Assembly (NCBI RefSeq): GCF_900142225.1
Contig: NZ_FRAD01000007.1
Location: forward strand, 62,001-126,000
DNA from: Hathewaya proteolytica DSM 3090
GTDB taxonomy: Bacteria; Bacillota; Clostridia; Clostridiales; Clostridiaceae
Direction: 5' to 3'
DNA: 64,000 nt
The translations under genes were made by a program, and so were the position numbers. Below, one piece after another: positions 24,527 through 33,100 of this stretch. The notes below the pieces were generated by a model. The model did no database searches and was not told the origin of the DNA. It saw only the letters and a program-made list of their open reading frames with translations. The stretch's first letter is position 1. Each line of letters opens with the position of its first letter.

Positions 24527-24527
24527 A

Positions 24528-24932
24528 TTATTTCCTCCATGGACCTGGACCAAAAATATAATCAATTGAGTATCCAGGAAAATCTGATTTAAAGTTATTA
24601 CTTTGTTTTTTTCTTATTGCTTTTGGTGTCAATTTAAAATCTAAAATGTCTTTAGTAGGTTCATATACAACATCTGGAATAGAATGTTCTCCTCTAACCT
24701 GAAATCTAAGTCCCTCTTCACTTAAATCTATTCCATTTCTTTCTGCCCATTTACGTGTCCATCTTGTTGCCTGTACTTCAGCATCTTTACCTAATTGCAT
24801 TCTATTTAATCCTTGCTTTCTCGGATTTTCTACAGCGTAGTCAAAACTTTTTTGAGCGGCATTTTTTATCCTCTGTGCTGTAGAATTAGCTTCTGCCGCC
24901 CCCTTGGGGCTTAAACTATATATATCAATATT
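24528..24932 (-). pseudogene. Orphan polymorphic-toxin C-terminal tip without start or delivery domains
   Basis: An open stretch of 134 codons with no upstream start codon of its own: a TAA closes the frame at 24933 and IS110 sequence begins just beyond. It reads LSPKGAAEANSTAQRI..., then RMQLGKDAEVQATRWTRKWAERNG..., ending YSIDYIFGPGPWRK. A PD...DFK arrangement (IPDVVYEP, then DILDFKLTP) suggests a PD-(D/E)XK nuclease-type toxin; that assignment is tentative. An internal ATG 91 codons from the stop could in principle start a short product. It looks like a toxin tip cut from, or waiting to join, an RHS-type carrier, and it precedes its own immunity gene. Confidence 0.65.
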
Positions 24933-24974
24933 TTAGTGATAACTAGCCTTTTACCACCAGTTACCACTATTTTA

Positions 24975-26204
24975 TCATGCTACTTCTTTTATTTCTACAC
25001 TAGGCATGACATATTCAGTCTTATTCTTCATCATCCCATATATGATGTTGTTAAGCCTTCTCATTACACACACTAATGCTTGTATCTTAGTTTTACCTTC
25101 TGAAACTTTTCTCTTGTAGTACTCTAGGAAAACTGGATTTCTAGGAGTTCCTTTCTTAGAGACTTGAATCTGTTGCACTGCTAGGAGGTAAAACACTCCG
25201 TAAAGTTCTCTATTACCTTGTTTACTCTTTTTATCTTTTCCTTTACCTGCTGAACTGAAATTTACTGGTGCTATTCCAGAAAACTTAGCTAGCTTATCAG
25301 CATTACGGAATCTTTTAATATCTCCTATATGAGCAACTAGTGCTATTGCAGTTACTGTATCTACTCCTGGAATTGTTTCTAGCTTTAGGTCTAGTAGTTT
25401 TAGTAGCTTTTTCATTTCTACCTCAACTTTTTTGATTTCCTCACTCTTGAAGGCAATGTCTCTTACAATGCTCTGAATGATGAAATCTCTAGACTCTTGG
25501 TATTCTCTTGTTGTATCTCCATCACTTTCTACAATGTGTAAAATTTCTTTAGCCTTTCTTATAGAACAACTATTATGACTAGGTTTTCTTAAAAACTCTG
25601 CTAGTTCTTCATCGGTTACACCTTTTAGGTGTTTCGGTGATGGGTATTTCTCATAGAATGCTAATGCAGTTTTACTATTTACATCAGAAAAAAATTTCTT
25701 GTAGCTTGGGTAATTATAGTTTAAGTTCTCATGAAGTTGATTGGTTAAATTAGTTATTGATTTTACAATTGAATTTCTTCTATTAACCATCATCTTTATA
25801 GTCCAGTATAAATCTTGTGGATTAGCATCTGGTAGTGTATCTAACTTTCTTAAAAGTACTGATGCAATGCACCTAGCATCCCAATCATCACTCTTTTGAG
25901 TAGTAGGGTAACTCATTCTTTCCATGTATGAAAGTGCTGAATTAACTTCCTTTACTATCATTCCTCTTTCTATTAGAAATACTGCTAGACTTCTACCGTA
26001 ACCATGAACATCTTCAAGTCCATATACTGGTATTAAATCACCTGCAATCTTATTTACTTTATTCATTAGTCTTGTGAAATCAGAAGGCTTATTCTCAATG
26101 GTTATTGAGCCTAATTTCTCCTCCCAACAGTCTATTATAACAGCGGTATGGGTATCCTTGTGTAAGTCTAATCCAACATATATATGATTTTGCTTCTTAT
26201 GCAT
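24975..26204 (-). CDS. IS110-family transposase (DEDD recombinase)
   Basis: A 409-residue transposase. The N-terminal RuvC-like DEDD domain shows GLDLHKD (Asp13), YGLEDVHGYGRS (Glu64) and KSDDWDAR (Asp106-109). A helical linker follows. The C-terminal IS116/IS110/IS902 domain shows IPGVD-x-VTA and FSGIAPVNFSSAGKGK, holding the candidate serine nucleophile near residue 330. Both domains are intact and of normal length, so the enzyme may be active. IS110 enzymes use a bridge RNA encoded in the element to choose target and donor; a candidate lies just upstream. Confidence 0.93.
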   Translation of the reverse strand: MHKKQNHIYVGLDLHKDTHTAVIIDCWEEKLGSITIENKPSDFTRLMNKVNKIAGDLIPVYGLEDVHGYGRSLAVFLIERGMIVKEVNSALSYMERMSYPTTQKSDDWDARCIASVLLRKLDTLPDANPQDLYWTIKMMVNRRNSIVKSITNLTNQLHENLNYNYPSYKKFFSDVNSKTALAFYEKYPSPKHLKGVTDEELAEFLRKPSHNSCSIRKAKEILHIVESDGDTTREYQESRDFIIQSIVRDIAFKSEEIKKVEVEMKKLLKLLDLKLETIPGVDTVTAIALVAHIGDIKRFRNADKLAKFSGIAPVNFSSAGKGKDKKSKQGNRELYGVFYLLAVQQIQVSKKGTPRNPVFLEYYKRKVSEGKTKIQALVCVMRRLNNIIYGMMKNKTEYVMPSVEIKEVA

Positions 26205-26295
26205 ATCTACTCACTCCTATTCATTATTCATGCAGGAACGCAGGCAACCTCAGTTTAAAGCATTCAATCAACTTACTAGCAATGTTACTAGAAAA

Positions 26296-26400
26296 TTATC
26301 GTGCATGGGGGCGAAAGCCAATCCGTTCTTGTTCTGCTAGAGGTAATCCGATAGCTAGCATATGTAAGGCTCAATTCTTCGCCAACATCTGCACGCTCCT
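26296..26400 (-). ncRNA. Candidate bridge RNA region of the IS110 element
   Basis: Upstream of the transposase on the minus strand, a long-range stem is visible: CGTGCA (26300-26305) with TGCACG (26390-26395), and GGCGAAAG (26310-26317) with CTTCGCC (26377-26383). These enclose an inner hairpin TGCTAG/CTAGCA (26335-26340 and 26355-26360). This is where IS110-group elements encode the bridge RNA. Further out, ACTAGCAATG/CATTGCTAGT-type pairing (around 26276-26291) may belong to a second loop. Exact RNA ends and guide loops cannot be assigned by eye. The remainder of 26205-27124 is AT-rich and holds no gene on either strand that I could support. Confidence 0.55.
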
Positions 26401-26835
26401 GGGTAAGTTCTTCTAAACCTTTAGCAATTATAGTTATATCTATTACAATTCTATCTATATGCTAAAGCTAAGAATCACTTATGACCTTGTAGCTTTCAAT
26501 GAAATCACTATTGAATGTCTTACTTGGGTTACCCACTCCCGCATTAGTTACTATTTCTTTTAGGTTTAGTATATCTGCTATTGAAAAATATTTCTCATAC
26601 TTAAACCTTGATTTTACCTATGTTTATAATGTCACTAGACTTCCTTAGCTTGTCCTTGTTCTACAATTTCCAGTTAAGGACTTCCTAGGGTAAAAATCTT
26701 CAATTTTACTACTTTATAATGATTTTATTTTTGATATCTTTTATTTTTTCTTTATTCCTCTTTAATGCTCCTTTCTACACTTTATTTTTCTTTATAGTCT
26801 CTTTTTTTAATTTCCAGTTACCATGTTACAACTGA

Positions 26836-26883
26836 AAATATCGTCACTATTGACATGACGACATTATGGTTATGACGATATTT
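26836..26883. repeat. 11-bp perfect inverted repeat near the recombinase unit
   Basis: AAATATCGTCA (26836-26846) and TGACGATATTT (26873-26883) flank a 26-bp centre containing further GTCA/TGAC half-sites. It lies beyond the 3' end of the recombinase operon. It could be a recombination core site for the tyrosine recombinase or a weak terminator (TTTTCAGTT follows on the minus strand). Confidence 0.5.
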
Positions 26884-27124
26884 ACATTTTATAGTTGGGT
26901 GCTTTCAGGACGCTCATGGGACGTAGTTTATTTTCTGAAACTATTGATTTTACTGACTTAGGGCGTATGGGAGTATTACTTAATAAATTTTCTTTTATTA
27001 TTTAGTATTTATTCAATTAATTTTAACTGAATTTTTATTAGTTTAATGTGCCCATCCAACCAACCCATTGATTTATCTAGGTTTTATCTTCCCACAATCC
27101 GTCCAACATCTGCCCTATTACGCC

Positions 27125-27268
27125 CTACTTGAACCTACTAGGTAGCTTACTCCACAAGGTTGCTGATGCTACACCACTAGCTTTCGCTACTTCCTCAACT
27201 GCTCCAACTGATGACATTCCACTTAATATTAGTAGTATTATTCTTGCAATTAGCATGACTATTTCCAC
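27125..27268 (-). CDS. 47-residue membrane peptide of the recombinase unit
   Basis: A small gene with an AGGAGG site whose first bases overlap the stop codon of the preceding gene; GTG start 10 nt later. The product begins with a hydrophobic helix (IVMLIARIILLILSGM) and continues into a short amphipathic, helix-turn-helix-like stretch (SVGAVEEVAKASGVASATLW) with a basic end SKLPSRFK. Family not recognised. Its tight spacing after the 128-aa gene and recombinase gene shows it is the third gene of one unit. Confidence 0.65.
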   Translation of the reverse strand: MEIVMLIARIILLILSGMSSVGAVEEVAKASGVASATLWSKLPSRFK

Positions 27269-27282
27269 TTTTTCTCTACCTC

Positions 27283-27669
27283 CTATATTTTATATTGCTT
27301 TAGAAAATCTTCGTTTTCTGTGCCTAGTTTACCGATTTTATGGTATAGAGTTATTCCGAAGGAATCTCCTAGAATAAATGTTGTTTTCATTATCTCAACA
27401 TCACCTATTACAATTATTTCTGTGAACTCTGGTATGGATGTTATTTTCTTAGATTTCTTGTCTACTAGATTGTATCTATCTAAAGCTTCTATTGAATCAT
27501 CATCTTCAAGAACTACAATGTCTCCAACTTCTTTTAGGTTGTACATCTCCCAGTATTTATCTACAACACTTTGAGCTATTTCTTGAAAATGTTGTAGTAT
27601 TTCTTCTTTCAACTCCTTTGGAGTTATCTCGGATTTCTCTATGTCCTCTAATGTATTTATTATTATCAT
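27283..27669 (-). CDS. Hypothetical protein between recombinase and membrane peptide
   Basis: 128 residues, cytosolic, acidic in the first half (INTLEDIEKSEITPKELKEE) with beta-rich second half (EIIVIGDVEIMKTTFILGDSFG). Function not recognised. The ATG at 27669 is taken with AGGAG 11 nt upstream; a GTG four codons earlier touches the AGGAG and is less likely. The recombinase stop codon overlaps the ribosome binding site, so translation is coupled. Possibly an excision or accessory factor for the recombinase; that is only inferred from position. Confidence 0.65.
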   Translation of the reverse strand: MIIINTLEDIEKSEITPKELKEEILQHFQEIAQSVVDKYWEMYNLKEVGDIVVLEDDDSIEALDRYNLVDKKSKKITSIPEFTEIIVIGDVEIMKTTFILGDSFGITLYHKIGKLGTENEDFLKQYKI

Positions 27670-27683
27670 TTCTTTAATCACTC

Positions 27684-28559
27684 CTAAAGTAGATTTACTG
27701 CTTTTAGTTTTTCTTCTCTGCTACTGTTAATGTAAAATGTTGCAGTAGTATCTACACTGCTATGACCTGCTAGTTTACTTACAGTTGAAATTGGTACTCC
27801 TCTATTTATTAACCTTGTACAGAAGGTATGTCTAAAGGTGTGAGGCTTTAATTTATTTACCATTCCTATCTCCTCAGTTAATCTTTCAAGCATTGTGTTT
27901 ATAGCATCCCTTCTTAATGCTCCTCTTTGACCTATTATTAGATATTCTGAATCTTTTAGGTTGTAATCTCTATCTTTAATGTATTCCTTTATTACATCAG
28001 CTAAATCGAATTTAAGTGGTACTTCTCTAAACTTTCCTCCTTTACCGTAAATCTTTATTGAGTAATTCAAGAAATCAATGTCTTTAATCTTAATGCTACA
28101 TAATTCACTTACTCTAACTCCTGTATAAAGCAGTAACATCACAACTACCTTATTTCTTTTACTTACTTTAGACTCGTTCTGAATATAGAAGAGTATTCTA
28201 TCAACCTCCTTATCTGAATAGACTTCCACTTGTTTCTCTGAACCATAGGCTATCTTTACTCTGTCCTTAGAATTTTCTACAACTATTTCTTTCATCTCAC
28301 CAGTTGCTACAAGGTATCTATTCAATGCATGAATGCTATTTATCTTTTTATTGATTGTTGCTACCTCATAGTTATTCTCTACTAGAAAATTCTTGTAGCT
28401 TACTACGTAGAATCGTTGTAACGTACCATTAAATTCAACTCCTTTACTTCCTAGAAACTCTTTAAATGCTTTAATGTCTCCAACATAGCTTTCTATTGTT
28501 TTAGCACTCTTACCATCTTCAATTAGGTTTATCTTGAAATCTTCAATTAATTGACACAT
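27684..28559 (-). CDS. Tyrosine recombinase (XerC/XerD-like integrase)
   Basis: A 291-residue tyrosine recombinase with an N-terminal SAM-like core-binding domain (about 1-100) and a catalytic domain. Catalytic residues are all present: Arg149 (TGVRVSEL), a lysine at about 173-176 (YGKGGKFREVPL), His240 and Arg243 (HTFRH), His266 (GHSS) and the nucleophile Tyr276. The ATG at 28559 has AAGGGAG 8 nt upstream; a longer frame reads through an upstream hairpin and lacks a site. It lies inside the toxin island, between two copies of a 323-bp repeat. Shuffling of toxin cassettes is an attractive but unproven role. Confidence 0.9.
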   Translation of the reverse strand: MCQLIEDFKINLIEDGKSAKTIESYVGDIKAFKEFLGSKGVEFNGTLQRFYVVSYKNFLVENNYEVATINKKINSIHALNRYLVATGEMKEIVVENSKDRVKIAYGSEKQVEVYSDKEVDRILFYIQNESKVSKRNKVVVMLLLYTGVRVSELCSIKIKDIDFLNYSIKIYGKGGKFREVPLKFDLADVIKEYIKDRDYNLKDSEYLIIGQRGALRRDAINTMLERLTEEIGMVNKLKPHTFRHTFCTRLINRGVPISTVSKLAGHSSVDTTATFYINSSREEKLKAVNLL

Positions 28560-28593
28560 AATCTTTACTCCCTTCAATTTCTTTAAATAGAAA

Positions 28594-28629
28594 AGAGTTA
28601 ATGCTTCCTTGATTAGAAACATTAACCCT
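28594..28629 (-). terminator. Hairpin in the recombinase leader, terminator-like
   Basis: On the minus strand GGGTTAATG pairs with CATTAACTC, then CTTTTCTATTT. It lies about 35 nt before the recombinase ATG. The sequence resembles the terminator after the RHS immunity gene (29522-29563): both have TTAATGTTTC...GCATTA. It may be an attenuator or the leftover terminator of a lost cassette. Confidence 0.55.
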
Positions 28630-28702
28630 TTTATCACATTTATAATATATATTTATCATCTATTTTAAATTCAGTTGAATTAGCCATTATTTACAGCTTT
28701 TC

Positions 28703-28799
28703 AATCTGAATGCTACTGTTATTCACATTTTATAAATTCTCTGTTTTCTGATGTATTATCGTTGTTTTTTACTATAGTTCTATTGATTGATGAATTGTA
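28703..28799. repeat. Second direct repeat pair, copy B (about 100 bp)
   Basis: Partner of 23751-23848. Between here and 29035 the DNA is very AT-rich with alternating TTGATTA and TTAATCA motifs and an imperfect CATTTATTA repeat; no gene was found there. Confidence 0.65.
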
Positions 28800-29035
28800 T
28801 TTTCAGTTATTTATTTCATTGAATAATTTTATTATTTTACTGATTGGTTATTTAATTATATTTTCTACATTGATTAGATTTTCTTTAACTGATACATTTA
28901 TTACTTCTTCTTAATCAATTACATTTATTATCTTTCTTGATTAATTATCTTTTACCTATTAATTACTTAACTTTTCTTTATTCTGATTAGTTCTTATTTA
29001 TCATTCCTTCAACTTCCTTTATCCTATTTATTTTT

Positions 29036-29358
29036 ATTGAAATAGATTTTTATTTATCTATTTCAATTCTTTCAAGTCCTTATTCCCCCCTACCCCCCGT
29101 TACAATTTTCTAGTTCCGAGTTCCAAGTCTCTAGTTATTCTATTCAGCTATCCTATTTATATGTTTTATTCTATCAATTCTTTTTATTTTTTAGTGCTTT
29201 TCTACTACATATATTATGTTCACAATTCCATTAACTTTTAAGTGGAATTATTGAGCCTAGGATTTCCTGGCTTATCAACCTACACATATCTTCTATCCTC
29301 GTTTTACTGGCATCTGAAGTCACTAGACTTAATTAGCTAGGAAGTCCTTAATCAGATG
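29036..29358. repeat. 323-bp non-coding direct repeat, copy B
   Basis: Partner of 23340-23662, same length and same internal elements (12-bp stem, C6TAC6 tract at 29085-29098, AATTCCA...TGGAATT palindrome). It lies downstream of the RHS immunity gene and upstream of the recombinase unit. Confidence 0.9.
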
Positions 29359-29393
29359 TTGTTATCTGTTCAACTACTAAAGATTCTATGCTG

Positions 29394-29470
29394 TATATAT
29401 TATTGTTCTTAATTCCATTAACTTTCAAGTGGAATTATTGAACCTAGGTTTTCCTAGCTTATCAGCTTAC
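29394..29470. repeat. Partial third copy of the repeat (copy C)
   Basis: Repeats the middle of copies A and B: TATATTATTGTTC, AATTCCATTAACTTTCAAGT, GGAATTATTGAACCTAGG, then CTTATCAGCTTAC. Only about 75 bp are kept. The rest of 29471-29693 holds a terminator and three short TTATGCAGT repeats, and no gene. Confidence 0.8.
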
Positions 29471-29521
29471 TTTTGTTTTTAATCCTAGTTATCTTGGCTT
29501 TTATAAATATTTCAGTAAATG

Positions 29522-29563
29522 AAAAAAAGACTAATGCTCCAATTACTGAAACATTAACCTTTT
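29522..29563 (-). terminator. Intrinsic terminator after the RHS toxin/immunity operon
   Basis: On the minus strand GGTTAATG pairs imperfectly with CATTAGTC, followed by TTTTTTT. It is about 130 nt beyond the immunity stop. Confidence 0.7.
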
Positions 29564-29693
29564 TAACTTCTTTCACTACATTATTAATATTATGCAGTGA
29601 ACTTCTTGTTGTATTTTAACAGTTCTATTACGATTCCTTGTAAGTATGTTTTATGCAGTAAGTATTTTTGAATTATGCAGTAGATTTTTACCT

Positions 29694-30125
29694 TCACCAA
29701 TTACCTTCATTAAAGTTAGGTTCATCCATCTCCTTAACATATACTGATATCCATATTGCTGTATCTTCAACAGCATCAGTTTCAATGAACACCCCTTTAC
29801 TGGATTCATACACTTCCTCAAAATCATCATAGTTAAATGATGGCTCAATTTTCATGAAATCCTGAGCTTTCATTCCAACACCAATTTTCCCCCACAACAA
29901 CCCTTTGTAACCATTAAGCGTTGTTATTTTAAAGAGCTTACCATTTACTAAATTAAAGAATAAATATAGAGAATCTGCTATTTCATATCTAATCCACAGA
30001 TTATTTAATATCTGAGCTTTAACTTTTCTATCCTCTAATAACGGTTTTAGTTCCCTAATGGTGCTATAAAGCTTTATTCCTCCAATGCCTTGGTATGGAA
30101 TAATTGGTTCATTTATATCAATCAT
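29694..30125 (-). CDS. Probable immunity protein for the RHS toxin
   Basis: A 143-residue acidic cytosolic protein. Landmarks: IPYQGIGGIKLYSTIREL near the N-terminus, LLWGKIGVGMKAQDF in the middle. I associate this N-terminal block with a family of small immunity-like proteins found beside RHS/contact toxins, but cannot name it. Its ATG directly follows the TAA of the giant toxin gene, and its GGAGG site lies inside the last toxin codons (ACAGGAGGG), the classic toxin-immunity coupling. It should bind and block the toxin domain encoded just before it. Confidence 0.75.
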   Translation of the reverse strand: MIDINEPIIPYQGIGGIKLYSTIRELKPLLEDRKVKAQILNNLWIRYEIADSLYLFFNLVNGKLFKITTLNGYKGLLWGKIGVGMKAQDFMKIEPSFNYDDFEEVYESSKGVFIETDAVEDTAIWISVYVKEMDEPNFNEGNW

Positions 30126-33100
30126 TTATTTCCCTCCTGTAAAAATTACTGTAACATTTTTTTCACCACTTGCTTTATATAAGTCTTCAGTCCCATTAAC
30201 AATTTTTATTTTTCCAACATCTTGTGAAGTTGTACTAATTTTAATATATGGCAATTCTCCATGTCTTCCGCCACCAGGAGATACTTGCAGCATCTGTATG
30301 TTTCTACCAGCATTCTCTGAAGCATTATTTACTCTAATTATCATTGCTCCTGAGCTTGACCTTGTTGATGCTTCAACAGTCACATCGTACCCACTTTTTC
30401 TCATTGCTTCTGCTATCTCATCAACAGACTTTCCTCTGAACATATCTAGATTGTTTTTAACACCATCTATACTGATTTTATCTTTAAATATAGATTCAGC
30501 TCCAGTCGCCCCCTTATTAACCATCTCCGCTGCATCATCCGAATATCTAAACAATCCGTCTCCTGCATCTACTACATCATCTGCATACCTTGACACATTT
30601 CTTCCTGCATCTATCACGTCATCTGCATACTTTGTTCCTATCCCTAGAAATTCTTTTCCCCACTTTGTCCCTTTACCTACAATGTCTCCAAATGGTATAA
30701 AGGATATGCTGGATAACGCTGCATTAGTTAAATCACCCTGCAAGAAGTAATAACCTGTATTTATAGCATCAAATAAATTTCCTACAACTGGTGCCATACC
30801 TAAAACATCTAGTATACCATGGATGATACCATCTCCATCTGCACTTAATCCAAACGGATCTATGTTAGATATTGGGTTGCCATTGGCATAAGCATATCTG
30901 TTCATGGTTACACTGCTTGCTATACTTCCTAATACTACGTCCTGGTTTACGAATCTCTTAATGTCCGGATTGTAATATCTTGCTCTCATGTAGTACAATC
31001 CGTTGCTGTCTGTCATTACTCCGTATCTTCCGTTGTATAGGAATGGTGTATCTGTAATTCCTGTTTTCCTTAGAAGTTCTCCATATGGTCCATATTCTAT
31101 ACGGTCGGTTATTTTTCCTTCTTCGCCGGTTATTGCTGTGGTGCTTCCTCTTCTGTCATAATGATATGTTCTGTAATTGCCATAGCTGTCTTCTTGAGCT
31201 ATCAAGCCTAGTCCATATACATAGTATGTGTCGTTTCCATTAGCATCTGTTCTTACAAGTACCTGACTTAGTTTTCCAAGTACATTTACAGTATAATAGG
31301 TTTCTTGTCCATTTTCCACTATGGCTATTCTATTATTTTCTGCATCGTACACGTATGTGGTATTTCCTGCTTTTATAAGACGGTTTCTGGAATCATATGT
31401 GCACTGTACCATTTCTCCATTCAAAGGCACTGTTATCATGTTTCCATCTGCATCATACTGTATTTTCTTGCCATTGCATGTTATAAGCCTGTTATTGCTG
31501 TCATAGGTCATGGTGACGTCATCTGGTATATATGGCACTGAACTTGATGTGCCCTTATCCTCTTTTATCACATTTCCATTGGCATCATACTGGAAGGTGT
31601 ATCTATTTATTATGTTTCCATCTTTATCTACATCTACTATCTCAGTTATTTGACCTGCTGCATCGTAGGTAAGAGTCTCTACTGTGCCATTAGCTCTTGT
31701 TGTCTTTGTTAATCTGCCATTGGCATCGTACTTATACTTTGTTTCTCTCTTAGCCCAGTCAGTTACCTTTTCTAATTTTCCACCTGCACTATATTCATAA
31801 TATACCTTTTTGCCATCTGGATACATTATGTTTATGAGATTTCCTAATTCATCGTACTCGTAGCTTATAACCTTTCCTCTAGCATCAATATACTTTGTTA
31901 CTCTGTTCAAAGCATCGTACTCTCTTTTTATGGTGCCATTTTTATCTGTTACTTCCGTTATGTTTCCGTTGACATCATAGCTATAACTCACAACACCTTC
32001 TGGGAATATGGTTTTTATTATTCTTCCAAGGGCATCGTACTCATAGGATATATTCTGTCCTCTTCCATTTATCATCTCCGATAAAAGATTTCTGCTGTTG
32101 TAGCCATAGCTTACCTGGCTGCCCATGGCTGTTGTCTCTCGGATGAGATTTCCAGCTAAATCATAATCAAAAGTCGTACTATTATTATTGGCATCTGTCA
32201 TGGTCTTAACATTTCCATCTGCATTGTAACTCTGCTTTGTTACACCTTTAAGTGGATCTGTAACTTCTATAAGTCTGTTATCATTATCATAATTTAGCTT
32301 TGTAGTTCTTCCCATTTTGTCAACTATTTCTATAAGTCTTCCAAGATTGTCATAATTGTTAGTGGTGCTATTTCCAAGGGCATCTGTATTCTTTATGATA
32401 TTTCCCAGGGCATCATAAATTGATTCAAACATCTTTGTTCCAGAATTGTCCTTTTTGCAAATAATATTTCCAAGATTATCATATTCAGTAGTAACAGTCC
32501 TTCCATCCTCATCAGTTGCTGAAATTACTCTTCCATTAGCATCATACGTAAATGTAGTTCTGCCATTCTTTGCATTTGTAATAGTTACGAGTTTCCCTTC
32601 TCTGTCGTATTCATATCCTGTCTTATTGCCCAATGCATCTATTACTAAAATTAAGTTGCCATTAGCATCATAACTGTATGATGTAGTATTACCCTTTGCA
32701 TCTGTTGATGTAAGCTTATTACCTCTAACATCATACGTATACGTCACAATATTTCCTAATGCATCCTTACTGCTAATAAGGTTACCAGCATTATCATAAC
32801 TATATTCAGTTTTATTTCCATTAACATCTGTTGAGGCTATCATTCTTCCTTCAATATCATAATCGTATATAAACGAATTGTTATTGCTGTCCATCACGGT
32901 TTTTATTTTTCCATTAGGTGTATAGGTATAAGTAATTTTCCCACCTGAAGGACTTGTTTTGCATATAACTCTGCCATTTGAATCGTAAATATATGATGTG
33001 GTATTTCCTTCACCATCTTTTTCCTCTACTACTCTTCCTGCTTTATCGTACACAAATTCACTAACTATAACACCGCCTAATGTCACCTCTGCTATTCTAT

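Larger units (their letters stand above)
24957..26823 (-). mobile_element. IS110-family insertion element (approximate ends)
   Basis: Contains the IS110 transposase gene and a long structured non-coding 5' region. CCAGTTACCA occurs at both proposed ends (24957-24966 and 26814-26823). IS110 elements lack terminal inverted repeats, so the ends are uncertain; the right end may lie nearer 26450-26560, where sequence resembling the local repeats (CACTAGACTT, AGGACTTCCTAGG) begins. The element separates the orphan toxin tip from whatever once lay upstream of it. Confidence 0.5.

Noticed and set aside
28800..29035. Origin of replication or centromere-like iterons in the AT-rich tract with TTGATTA/TTAATCA motifs
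   Set aside because: Motifs are irregular in spacing, there is no DnaA-box cluster and no replication or partition gene nearby.
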